A DNA stretch of 64,000 nucleotides from Daedaleopsis sinensis (lineage: Eukaryota > Basidiomycota > Agaricomycetes > Polyporales > Polyporaceae): assembly GCA_033807695.1 (NCBI GenBank), contig CM066306.1, positions 1,860,001-1,924,000 of the forward strand. Reading direction: 5' to 3'. Below are positions 11,311-20,701 of the stretch, in pieces (position 1 is the stretch's first letter; each line of letters begins with the position of its first letter). The notes below the pieces were generated by a model. It saw only the letters and a list, made by a program, of their open reading frames with translations, was not told the DNA's origin and made no database searches. Position numbers and translations under genes: made by a program.

Positions 11311-11318
11311 GCGGCAGG
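11311..11318. repeat. Left target-site duplication of the transposon pair
   Basis: GCGGCAGG immediately before the first element copy; the same octamer follows the second copy at 24383-24390. With neighbouring bases the match extends to TGGGCGGCAGG (11 bp), so the exact element edge can slide by two or three bases. The octamer is absent at the junction between the copies. An 8-bp duplication is what the Zisupton/KDZ superfamily is known to make. Confidence 0.85.
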
Positions 11319-11362
11319 TGGACGTACGTGAAACCGTGATTCTCGCAGTCCAGCGCTCCACC
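11317..11362 (+). repeat. Left terminal inverted repeat, copy 1
   Basis: Aligned without gaps to the reverse complement of 17805-17850. Best block is CCGTGATTCTCGC..CCAGCGCTCC against CCGTTATTCCCGC..CCAGCGCTTC, 21 of 26 positions equal at 11334-11359. The outermost 17 bases match poorly. Confidence 0.65.
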
Positions 11363-11431
11363 GGTCCACCGGCGCCAGCGGTCCGGATGGAGACGCCCGT
11401 GATAGGCGCCTCCTTCACCCGCCGAGTAAAC

Positions 11432-11475
11432 CCGAATGAGCCTGCACCGGGCTACCACGGTGCAGGCTCATTCGG
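11432..11475. repeat. Perfect 18-bp subterminal hairpin, copy 1
   Basis: Arms CCGAATGAGCCTGCACCG (11432-11449) and its exact reverse complement (11458-11475), with loop GGCTACCA. It lies about 115 bp inside the left end and about 75 bp before the transposase ATG. It may be a transposase-binding or transcription-shielding structure. Confidence 0.85.
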
Positions 11476-11550
11476 CACATGGTCCGACCAGTGATAATAT
11501 TTTCCTGATGTAGTCTCCTTCACCCTCCATGTAATCCACATAGGCCTGCC

Positions 11551-14018
11551 ATGTTCGTGTTGTGCTCTGCTAGCTACCACAATCTGTTTACACTGCTTAC
11601 TCTTTGTACGATGATATCTCTTGAGACGGTCTATGCAAACCTTCCTGAGGACATACGCCTTCGAACCTCCCTCACGATGGTTGTTGCCTTCCTCCGCCTC
11701 ACGACAGAGTTGGTCCCTGCAATCATCCACGCTCAACCGCCCTCTTACGACCCAGCACATGTCCCGCAAGAACTCGACCCAACTACTACTCAGTTCATTT
11801 CGAAGCGCCTCGGTGTTCAGCAGAGCGACATCAGGCACTTGTGGGCGGCCTTCGGGATCGCTGTATGGGTTGAAGGGGAATCCATCCTTGCTGCGGATGT
11901 GTCGCCTCGCGTACTTGGGGTGTTGGAGGATGAGGCCAAGCGTGGTGAGTTTGTTTGTTCAGCACGGTTAGTACATAATATAGTGATACGATGCAGCTGG
12001 CATGATGTTGTTCCCCCCCACACGTACATGTGATAGGTCTTACTGCCCTGGGAAGCGCCTTCTACGGTCTCGCAAAGAGATGAACGTTGTATCTGTATTT
12101 ACACTCGACAAGGGGGTCCGGGAGGCGTATTCTGTTCATCTCTACTGTTATGGTACGTCTGTGTGCTCGCTGCAGTATCATAGGCTGACTAGCAGCGATT
12201 AGATTGCCAGACAACTTATCACAATAACTACGCCGTTCATCAAGACATCCGCACTTACTACTCTGGCCATCCTGAGTACATGCAGGTTTCAGAACACTCG
12301 TTCATCGAGTACCGTGTCCTGGTCCTTTTCACCACTCTTTCCCTTCTCTCCTGGACGTCGGCCACGAACGCGGCCCATATATACCACGAGGCCTTGTCGG
12401 GTCTCGACGGGCCTGATCGCTTAGTCGCTGCACACAGGCTCCGCACAGAGGAGGTGTGGGATGGATTCACCCTCCTCGCGCTCCTCCGTGACGCCGCCGA
12501 TCGTCACTACGCCCTTACAGTGCCGCACTCGGGCCTCCAGTGTGATCGCTTTACCGAGGCTATGGAAATTCGAAACACGTTCATGCAGTGCGCGGGCCAG
12601 CCTGAGTTCCGGCATTGGTGCTCGAAGTGCTACCGAAAGTTCAAGGAGCCGGATGGGTCCGACTGTACGTTTTCCCTTGTGTTTGTGCCAGTTGTGTTCT
12701 AATTTCTCGCACTCAGCGTATGTGGATGTTCTTGTATGTGATGGCATTCAGATGGGACGTCCCAGCTGTGGTGTGCGCCACTGCAAGGGGGCCCTTCCAA
12801 CCACGAAGCATCGGTTTTGTCGGGGACACGAGGGCAAGGAGGCGGAGTGCGTCGTAGCGGGGTGCAGCACACCGTCTGAGCTCGGGTTCCGTACTTGCCA
12901 TATCGCGGCGCATCGCGCGCTTGAAGAACACCACAATATCAAGGGGAAGGCAGCATTTCACATGCAGCAGCGTCTGGGCCGCTGTCGGGTGGGCCAGCCA
13001 GAGGATGCTTTCAACGCCACAGCTCCGGTGGACGAGGTTGTCGAGTTGGATCTCGCCACCCTCCCTGGCTCGCTGGCCTCGAGTGCATCCATGTCGGCCT
13101 CGGGTGTGGGTGCTGACGCGATGTTGGCCTTGCGCGACAGTGTTACGGAGCTCGCTGACTTTGACCCTGACCATCCTCCCCCTCTCGCCCTCGAGACCGA
13201 CTTCGATTCACATTCCAAGGATGCTGGTGCACCGCTTGCGTTGAACGAACCGGGAGTCATCGCCACGAGCGTCGATACCAGCATCGGTGCCCCGCTTGCG
13301 TTGAACGAACCGGGAGTCATCACCACGAGCGTCGATACCAGCATCGGATCCCCTCCACCTGCCAATGGCGATGCAGCTGGTGTCGTGTGCGAGGACAAGC
13401 CCCCGGATGGCAATCGCTTTCTCCGTGCGATGTTCGGGCGCAACCGCACACACAACGAACAGCTGTTCGTTCGGCCGTGCGGCACGGTGGTCATTCGGGA
13501 GACGTATGCAGGGTCTGAGACCGTGCGTCATGTCGCGGTGAGCGCATGTACTCGCTCTCATTGTTGGGCTATGTATGCTTACATCGCTGTTGGAACAGGA
13601 GTCCATCCGGACTAAGTTTCAGAATATCGAAGACGAACCTGGCATTCTCGTCTTCGACAACGGCTGTTCCATGTTCAAGCACCTTGAGCACATCGGCGAC
13701 CGCATGTCAAGGAGGATTGGCCTTCCCGTCGATGTGTTCCATTGGAAATGCAAACACAAGAAGTCCGACGAGGCTTGTTCCGTGCACTGCAACCCGCACA
13801 ATTTTCCTGAGCTCCTCGGAGAGGATGGCAAGACTTGGTTCTTCAACACGTCGATTGCCGAACAGACGAATGTTTGGTTTGGAGGTTATCGGGCTATTGT
13901 GCGCGAGATGTCGGCGGTCAAGTACGAGTTTTTCTTAGATGAGATGATCAAGCTGAAGAACCAGCTCACACGTGCAAAGCTTGAGGCGCAGGCCAATGTC
14001 GAGGTCGGTTATCGATAG
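11551..14018 (+). CDS. CxC5/CxC6 KDZ-type transposase, copy 1
   Basis: Exons 11551..11944, 11997..12152, 12203..12664, 12717..13537 and 13599..14018 give 750 residues. A helical N-terminus is followed by the CxC5 cluster (LFPPTRTCDRSYC ... HLYCYDCQTTYHNNYAVH ... YYSGHPEYMQVSEHSFIEYR ... SWTSATNAAHIYHEALS). The CxC6 cluster (CDGIQMGRPSCGVRHCKGAL ... RFCRGHEGKEAEC) comes next, then an acidic low-complexity linker, and a core with LVFDNGC, FHWKCKHKKSDEAC and FFNTSIAEQTNVWFGGY. Asp346, Asp631 and Glu699 are plausible catalytic RNase H-fold (DDE) residues, with the CxC6 zinc module between the first two; this is inference. The family is listed as cysteine clusters associated with KDZ transposases. 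All introns are GT-AG and the frame is intact. The linker contains a 20-residue tandem duplication at 13226-13345. Confidence 0.85.
13226..13345 (+). repeat. Two-unit 60-bp tandem repeat in transposase linker, copy 1
   Basis: APLALNEPGVI(A/T)TSVDTSIG is encoded twice in a row, with two base differences noticed between units. It is in frame and sits in the disordered linker between the CxC6 module and the C-terminal core. The same pair occurs in copy 2 at 19758-19877. Confidence 0.85.
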
Positions 14019-14169
14019 TGTATGTATTCAGACATAGACAGTATTTGGCGAAGACTTTGTATTCGGACGTGCAGTGTTGTATACTAGAACAGGTTCGATG
14101 ATTCATAACAACAGAGTCGACAACATAGGCTGTGATCTACAGGTAGTCTGTACCACGACGACGATGAAT

Positions 14170-15592
14170 CTACCACATCCTTCCCTTGCCTTTCCATGCT
14201 GGTGACATGTCATCATCGTCCAGCGTGAGGTCGATGTCGACGGCCTCAAGCTTGACCTTGGTCCTGGCGGGTAGCGCAAGCATCGGACATTGGAGACTTG
14301 CGATGTCTGATAAGAATGACTCCTCATCACTCAACGTGTCGTCATCAAGTGTGAGGTCGATAACGCTGGAGCTCGAGCTTGAGGACGACGTTGAAGGCTG
14401 CGTCGAGCTTGAGGATGACGTCGACGGCTGCGAGCTGCCAGGTCTACTAGATGCCAGCCTGGTGCGAGTTTGAGTGCGCGCGAGAGACTCGGTAACAGGG
14501 GAGCCCAGAGGCGAGAGAACCGGAAAGTCATAAGGCAGATTCCAGAGAGAGCGAGAGGACGGTGGGGGCGAGCCCTTGGGGGAGTTTGCCTCCACGGTAG
14601 CTAACAGTCTTTTGAGTTGGTCGATGTTCGTGCGGATCTCAGAGTACAGGGCGGTGCTCTCGTCGTCACCCGATGAGATGTAGCATTCGTCACATGGGAC
14701 GTGAGCAGGTTGGAGACAGGCCAGGATCCCGCGCGAGTTGACAGCGCTCGGGCTGACGACCTTGAGTTTCTTCGCATGTCGTCTGCCAGTGGATAGCCTA
14801 CGGCCGACAACAGAGGAGGTACGCGGGCGTTTGAGACTGGGGTAACTGTCTTCCAACGAAGACTCGAGTGCCAGCGAGAAGTCCGTCCACTCGGTGTTGG
14901 GACTTACGGCAGGCGGTGTACCGTGGAGGGAGGCTATGACGGCTTGGGAGAGACCGGCCCACTCCTGGTCATCACCATCGGGCGACACTGGGAGTGACGC
15001 GGAGGTAGGAAGGGGGTCTGGTGTATGCGGGCCGGGTGCATGCAGGTTTGAGGCGAAGCGGATGTCGAGTAATGATGTGAATAGCTCGTCAGGCACCCTA
15101 GGGTGCAGGTCACAGCCACCAGCGAGGGCGCAGTGCGAGCTGCACATACCCCGGGGGCAAGTCTTTGCGATCTTGAACGTGCAGGGCCCAAAACCACACG
15201 AGGCCTTCTTAGAGAGGCCAGACATGGGAGAAGACTGGGTGTTCACGATGGTGGCCTGGGTGTCAGACGGTTCCGGCGATAGATACACGGGTGACTGGGA
15301 CATGTCTTGTACAGCGAAGTTGCACCAACGGAAGAAGACGCTGTGAACCGCCTTACCATGCTCATTCCGGGGGTGACACTGTAGTGGAGATGGGGAGCTG
15401 GAGCATATACTAATACTTTCATGAACTGATGATGCTTACCACAACGAACGATCGCCCTCGATTCCCCTTGTCATCTGACCGACACAGTTGGGGTTTGCAC
15501 AAGGCCGGGCAAAGGTCGCACTTCCATGCGTCCTGAACGAGTGGGCCCCATCGTTTGGCGGATGTGCGTAGTTGCGAAGGTGAAGGGGTCAT
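14170..15592 (-). CDS. GRF-like zinc-finger / cysteine-cluster protein with SIM-like motifs, copy 1
   Basis: Exons complement(15440..15592) and complement(14170..15378), 453 residues. The 61-bp intron splits the first finger. That finger reads KCDLCPALC ... GNRGRSFVV|C ... FFRWCNF, the layout of a GRF-type zinc finger. A second cluster at about residues 110-141 reads CGFGPC ... CPRGMCSSHC ... GCDLH. It is followed by a Ser/Pro-rich low-complexity region with a basic stretch (GRRHAKKLK). The C-terminus holds two hydrophobic-acidic motifs, SSVIDLTLDDD and AVDIDLTLDDDD, which match SUMO-interaction motifs, and VKLE between them matches the SUMO-acceptor consensus. Nuclear, nucleic-acid-binding work with the transposase is inferred. 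It ends 150 bp from, and facing, the transposase gene. If the first exon is not used, translation could start at 15303 (377 residues). Confidence 0.65.
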
Positions 15593-16035
15593 AGCCACGG
15601 AGCAGTGCAGCGGAGGTGTGGGTGAGTGTATGCGAGTGGTTGTATGCGCTATTGCAAGCACTTGTGGGGTGGGTAGCAAGAGAATGTGTGCGGAGTGGGT
15701 GTCGCAGCCAGAGATGGTGTGTGCAGGCGAGTGAGTATGTGTGAGAATATATGTGGGAGGCAAGAGGGAGTCGCGCAGTGGATGGGGAAAGGAGAGTAGT
15801 CAAAGTGGGAGGAGGAAAGGAGAGGTCGGTCGGAGCACCAGTTTATATATATAATATGAGCGATGTCAGTGACATCACTCCACCTCTATGAGGTCACAGG
15901 CTGAACCTTCGTCTTTGCTATGGGGAGAGATTGCTTGAGAGCACATTATAGAGTGCGTTGGAGGGAGCACGTTATAGTAAATAACAGATGGTTGGTGTTG
16001 GTATATAGAGTGAATACAAATTAGGGACAATCTAA
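15593..16035 (-). promoter_or_regulatory. Promoter/spacer between the two accessory genes, copy 1
   Basis: 443 bp between the stop of the HMG-like gene and the start of the GRF-like gene, both on the minus strand. It includes a TATA-rich run TTTATATATATAATATG (15842-15858) on the upstream side of the GRF-like gene and long G/T-rich stretches. No coding pattern is recognised. Confidence 0.45.
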
Positions 16036-17586
16036 CTAGCGTGTACGTGAGGTCCACGAATGCAAATGCTGCCGACATAGCTTCCATCGTCCGTCCTGTG
16101 TGCGTGGGGTGTGTGCAAGGTCATAGCGCTCCTGCTCTGTGCAATCAGTCCAGAATTTCCAGTTAGCGTAGAACGTCGAGGGCGCAAACGGCACTCCAGG
16201 GAAGACTTCAGCGAACATTGCGGTCTTGGAGATGGTCGTCTTGCGGCTGCCATTACAGGCTCGGGTGATCTTGCGTGCGATGAGGTAAAAGCCGTTGGCA
16301 ACATCACAGGCGTAGAACTCATCTGGCCAGCGAGCTCGGGGTGGAATGTGTACTGTGAGATTGTGTGTATCCCAGCCGGGGAGGCCCAGGCCGACTGTCG
16401 CTGTTGTCGTTGAGACAGGAGAGATGGGTCGTGGGGTCGTAGCTGGACTAGGGGACATGTTGTCATAGGAACTAGTAGCGGATGAGAGAGACACGGTGGG
16501 AGAAAGGATGTCGGGGGATAATAAGGAGACAGCGGTGTTGGCGGTTGTGTGCGACAGTGAATACCGTGGGGAGGCCCTCGAACGCTCCGAGTCATCGTAC
16601 GCAAGCACGTCCAGCCTGCGCTTGCCGCGTTGAGGTTTGGGTGCAACAACGGTGACTGCCAGTGTTGGTGGTGTGGGGTGGGGCTGGATGGACTGCTCAC
16701 CAACGGCTTCGCCTATTACTGCATCAATGCCGTTGCACGTCGTGACACCCCGCCGTCTGAACAGGAGAAGTTGCCCAGTGACCAGCTGAAACGGTTTCGA
16801 CATCTTCTGTGCCTCCCAGTAGCGTGACGCGACTACATAGGTGTCGATGTAGTCATCTGCAGAGACATCGAGGAGAGCCAGGATCTCGGGAGCCTGTGAA
16901 AGTGCGAACGTTGGCCAAGTCAGAATATAGTCGATTGTGGTGCGCAGAGGGACTGGATCAGCATTGTCGCCCCAGTAAGCTAGCCGACAGGATTGTCTCA
17001 TTGCAATGACATTCTCGCGGCGAAGAATCTCGGCTTCGTCGCGACGGCGGCGATCTGCCTCTTGACACATCCAGCTAGTCTTCCAATCGCCATCTTTGAA
17101 CGGTTTGCGATGGCGCCGCTCACCAGAAGTGTTGAGCTCTGTCGAGTGTGTGGGGGAGTCTAGCAGGATGGGGTCAAGCTCAAAAGTGGACAGTCCAGGG
17201 CCCTGAGTGGCACCCGCTGCTGAGGGCTGAGGGGATGGGGGAAGCTGGGAGAAAGGCGGGGTTTCGGCGAACTGGGATGCAGGAGGGCTCAGGGCCAGTA
17301 GCCTGATACGGTTCGTGTTGGGTATGTCTGCGGGCAGCGGGTGCATGACGGACCATGGACCATGTAGCTTCGGTTGGGACATTCTAGCAGCATGCTCTTG
17401 AGTGCGCTTGCGATCATGGGAAGGGTAGCTGCAGGCATCTAGGAGAATTACGCAGCACATGGAACACAGCCCCTTGGTACACTTTGCGGAGACCTTCGTG
17501 TGTTTGCAACCGCGGTTGGCACATCGTTTTTGATCCACAAATGTGAGTGTAGGCTGCCAGGAGAGAGGGGTAGAACTAGTAGCCAT
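16036..17586 (-). CDS. Cysteine-cluster protein with HMG-like C-terminus, copy 1
   Basis: One uninterrupted exon; 516 residues from the ATG at 17586 (MATSSTPLSWQPTLTF), or 542 from an upstream ATG at 17664. The N-terminal cluster CANRGC ... KCTKGLCSMCCVILLDACSYPSH aligns with the second cluster of the GRF-like protein, so the two accessory genes share a zinc-binding module. A charged helix (TSWMCQEADRRRRDEAEIL) and a helical region with LTWPTFALSQAPEILALLDV follow, then Ser/Thr/Pro-rich sequence. The C-terminal block WPDEFYACDVANGF ... VFPGVPFAPSTFYANWKFW ... TEQERYDLA is probably folded; its last part resembles the third helix of an HMG box. KDZ elements are known to carry a divergent HMG protein, which makes that reading attractive but unproven. 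Confidence 0.6.
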   Translation of the reverse strand: MATSSTPLSWQPTLTFVDQKRCANRGCKHTKVSAKCTKGLCSMCCVILLDACSYPSHDRKRTQEHAARMSQPKLHGPWSVMHPLPADIPNTNRIRLLALSPPASQFAETPPFSQLPPSPQPSAAGATQGPGLSTFELDPILLDSPTHSTELNTSGERRHRKPFKDGDWKTSWMCQEADRRRRDEAEILRRENVIAMRQSCRLAYWGDNADPVPLRTTIDYILTWPTFALSQAPEILALLDVSADDYIDTYVVASRYWEAQKMSKPFQLVTGQLLLFRRRGVTTCNGIDAVIGEAVGEQSIQPHPTPPTLAVTVVAPKPQRGKRRLDVLAYDDSERSRASPRYSLSHTTANTAVSLLSPDILSPTVSLSSATSSYDNMSPSPATTPRPISPVSTTTATVGLGLPGWDTHNLTVHIPPRARWPDEFYACDVANGFYLIARKITRACNGSRKTTISKTAMFAEVFPGVPFAPSTFYANWKFWTDCTEQERYDLAHTPRTQDGRWKLCRQHLHSWTSRTR

Positions 17587-17804
17587 AGTGATCTCGGAGG
17601 ACAATACAGGTAGAGTGGTAGACGTATAATAGAGGGTAGCGCGGTAGACGTAGACTTGGTTCAAGAAGGCCAGGGTTGCTCAGCTGGTTCACACCGACCG
17701 CCCCCACCCTCTGTTCGGCTTAGGCCTGACATGGAGGCGGGGCACTGTGAAATGTGCTAGGGCGCCTGAGGCCGACGCCCGAGCGCTTGCCCCCGGGGAT
17801 CCCC

Positions 17805-17850
17805 GCGGAAGCGCTGGAGCGCGGGAATAACGGGAATACGGACTCTTTGG
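17805..17850 (-). repeat. Right terminal inverted repeat, copy 1
   Basis: Reverse complement pairs with 11317-11362. It abuts the left terminus of copy 2 directly, giving ..GACTCTTTGG|TGGACGTACG.. with no target duplication between. Confidence 0.65.
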
Positions 17851-17963
17851 TGGACGTACGTGAAACCGTGATTCTCGCAGTCCAGCGCTCCACCGGTCCA
17901 CCGGCGCCAGCGGTCCGGATGGAGACGCCCGTGATAGGCGCCTCCTTCACCCGCCGAGTAAAC

Positions 17964-18007
17964 CCGAATGAGCCTGCACCGGGCTACCACGGTGCAGGCT
18001 CATTCGG
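17964..18007. repeat. Perfect 18-bp subterminal hairpin, copy 2
   Basis: Same hairpin as at 11432-11475, arms 17964-17981 and 17990-18007. Confidence 0.85.
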
Positions 18008-18082
18008 CACATGGTCCGACCAGTGATAATATTTTCCTGATGTAGTCTCCTTCACCCTCCATGTAATCCACATAGGCCTGCC

Positions 18083-20550
18083 ATGTTCGTGTTGTGCTCT
18101 GCTAGCTACCACAATCTGTTTACACTGCTTACTCTTTGTACGATGATATCTCTTGAGACGGTCTATGCAAACCTTCCTGAGGACATACGCCTTCGAACCT
18201 CCCTCACGATGGTTGTTGCCTTCCTCCGCCTCACGACAGAGTTGGTCCCTGCAATCATCCACGCTCAACCGCCCTCTTACGACCCAGCACATGTCCCGCA
18301 AGAACTCGACCCAACTACTACTCAGTTCATTTCGAAGCGCCTCGGTGTTCAGCAGAGCGACATCAGGCACTTGTGGGCGGCCTTCGGGATCGCTGTATGG
18401 GTTGAAGGGGAATCCATCCTTGCTGCGGATGTGTCGCCTCGCGTACTTGGGGTGTTGGAGGATGAGGCCAAGCGTGGTGAGTTTGTTTGTTCAGCACGGT
18501 TAGTACATAATATAGTGATACGATGCAGCTGGCATGATGTTGTTCCCCCCCACACGTACATGTGATAGGTCTTACTGCCCTGGGAAGCGCCTTCTACGGT
18601 CTCGCAAAGAGATGAACGTTGTATCTGTATTTACACTCGACAAGGGGGTCCGGGAGGCGTATTCTGTTCATCTCTACTGTTATGGTACGTCTGTGTGCTC
18701 GCTGCAGTATCATAGGCTGACTAGCAGCGATTAGATTGCCAGACAACTTATCACAATAACTACGCCGTTCATCAAGACATCCGCACTTACTACTCTGGCC
18801 ATCCTGAGTACATGCAGGTTTCAGAACACTCGTTCATCGAGTACCGTGTCCTGGTCCTTTTCACCACTCTTTCCCTTCTCTCCTGGACGTCGGCCACGAA
18901 CGCGGCCCATATATACCACGAGGCCTTGTCGGGTCTCGACGGGCCTGATCGCTTAGTCGCTGCACACAGGCTCCGCACAGAGGAGGTGTGGGATGGATTC
19001 ACCCTCCTCGCGCTCCTCCGTGACGCCGCCGATCGTCACTACGCCCTTACAGTGCCGCACTCGGGCCTCCAGTGTGATCGCTTTACCGAGGCTATGGAAA
19101 TTCGAAACACGTTCATGCAGTGCGCGGGCCAGCCTGAGTTCCGGCATTGGTGCTCGAAGTGCTACCGAAAGTTCAAGGAGCCGGATGGGTCCGACTGTAC
19201 GTTTTCCCTTGTGTTTGTGCCAGTTGTGTTCTAATTTCTCGCACTCAGCGTATGTGGATGTTCTTGTATGTGATGGCATTCAGATGGGACGTCCCAGCTG
19301 TGGTGTGCGCCACTGCAAGGGGGCCCTTCCAACCACGAAGCATCGGTTTTGTCGGGGACACGAGGGCAAGGAGGCGGAGTGCGTCGTAGCGGGGTGCAGC
19401 ACACCGTCTGAGCTCGGGTTCCGTACTTGCCATATCGCGGCGCATCGCGCGCTTGAAGAACACCACAATATCAAGGGGAAGGCAGCATTTCACATGCAGC
19501 AGCGTCTGGGCCGCTGTCGGGTGGGCCAGCCAGAGGATGCTTTCAACGCCACAGCTCCGGTGGACGAGGTTGTCGAGTTGGATCTCGCCACCCTCCCTGG
19601 CTCGCTGGCCTCGAGTGCATCCATGTCGGCCTCGGGTGTGGGTGCTGACGCGATGTTGGCCTTGCGCGACAGTGTTACGGAGCTCGCTGACTTTGACCCT
19701 GACCATCCTCCCCCTCTCGCCCTCGAGACCGACTTCGATTCACATTCCAAGGATGCTGGTGCACCGCTTGCGTTGAACGAACCGGGAGTCATCGCCACGA
19801 GCGTCGATACCAGCATCGGTGCCCCGCTTGCGTTGAACGAACCGGGAGTCATCACCACGAGCGTCGATACCAGCATCGGATCCCCTCCACCTGCCAATGG
19901 CGATGCAGCTGGTGTCGTGTGCGAGGACAAGCCCCCGGATGGCAATCGCTTTCTCCGTGCGATGTTCGGGCGCAACCGCACACACAACGAACAGCTGTTC
20001 GTTCGGCCGTGCGGCACGGTGGTCATTCGGGAGACGTATGCAGGGTCTGAGACCGTGCGTCATGTCGCGGTGAGCGCATGTACTCGCTCTCATTGTTGGG
20101 CTATGTATGCTTACATCGCTGTTGGAACAGGAGTCCATCCGGACTAAGTTTCAGAATATCGAAGACGAACCTGGCATTCTCGTCTTCGACAACGGCTGTT
20201 CCATGTTCAAGCACCTTGAGCACATCGGCGACCGCATGTCAAGGAGGATTGGCCTTCCCGTCGATGTGTTCCATTGGAAATGCAAACACAAGAAGTCCGA
20301 CGAGGCTTGTTCCGTGCACTGCAACCCGCACAATTTTCCTGAGCTCCTCGGAGAGGATGGCAAGACTTGGTTCTTCAACACGTCGATTGCCGAACAGACG
20401 AATGTTTGGTTTGGAGGTTATCGGGCTATTGTGCGCGAGATGTCGGCGGTCAAGTACGAGTTTTTCTTAGATGAGATGATCAAGCTGAAGAACCAGCTCA
20501 CACGTGCAAAGCTTGAGGCGCAGGCCAATGTCGAGGTCGGTTATCGATAG
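18083..20550 (+). CDS. CxC5/CxC6 KDZ-type transposase, copy 2
   Basis: Exons 18083..18476, 18529..18684, 18735..19196, 19249..20069 and 20131..20550; 750 residues, identical in translation to the copy at 11551-14018, with the same CxC5, CxC6 and putative D-D-E residues and the same 20-residue duplication. Two intact transposase genes in one insertion would double the dose of enzyme if both are transcribed. Confidence 0.85.
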
Positions 20551-20701
20551 TGTATGTATTCAGACATAGACAGTATTTGGCGAAGACTTTGTATTCGGAC
20601 GTGCAGTGTTGTATACTAGAACAGGTTCGATGATTCATAACAACAGAGTCGACAACATAGGCTGTGATCTACAGGTAGTCTGTACCACGACGACGATGAA
20701 T

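Larger units (their letters stand above)
11319..17850 (+). mobile_element. KDZ-type (CxC5/CxC6) DNA transposon, copy 1
   Basis: A 6,532-bp unit inserted between the carrier gene (stop at 11111) and the RhoGAP gene (start 24795). Its ends form imperfect terminal inverted repeats (core 11334-11359 against 17808-17833, 21 of 26 matching). Contents in order: subterminal hairpin, transposase gene with CxC5 and CxC6 cysteine clusters (+), GRF/SIM protein (-), cysteine-cluster/HMG-like protein (-). KDZ elements are known to be amplified in basidiomycetes and often carry TET/JBP dioxygenase genes; no TET/JBP-like frame is present here. A second identical unit follows directly. All three genes appear open and full length, so the element looks recently active. 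Confidence 0.85.

Noticed and set aside
11452..11838. Minus-strand frame of 128 codons at the left end of each element copy
   Set aside because: Antisense to exon 1 of the transposase, which has clear CxC5-family continuation; the antisense peptide has no domain.
12958..13606. Long minus-strand frames opposite the CxC6 part of the transposase
   Set aside because: They mirror a GC-rich coding exon; repeated peptides in them only reflect the 60-bp duplication on the plus strand.
17655..17700. GGTTCAAG..GGTTGCTCAGCTGGTTCAC as a tRNA remnant
   Set aside because: The words resemble tRNA boxes, but no cloverleaf can be folded and the order is wrong.
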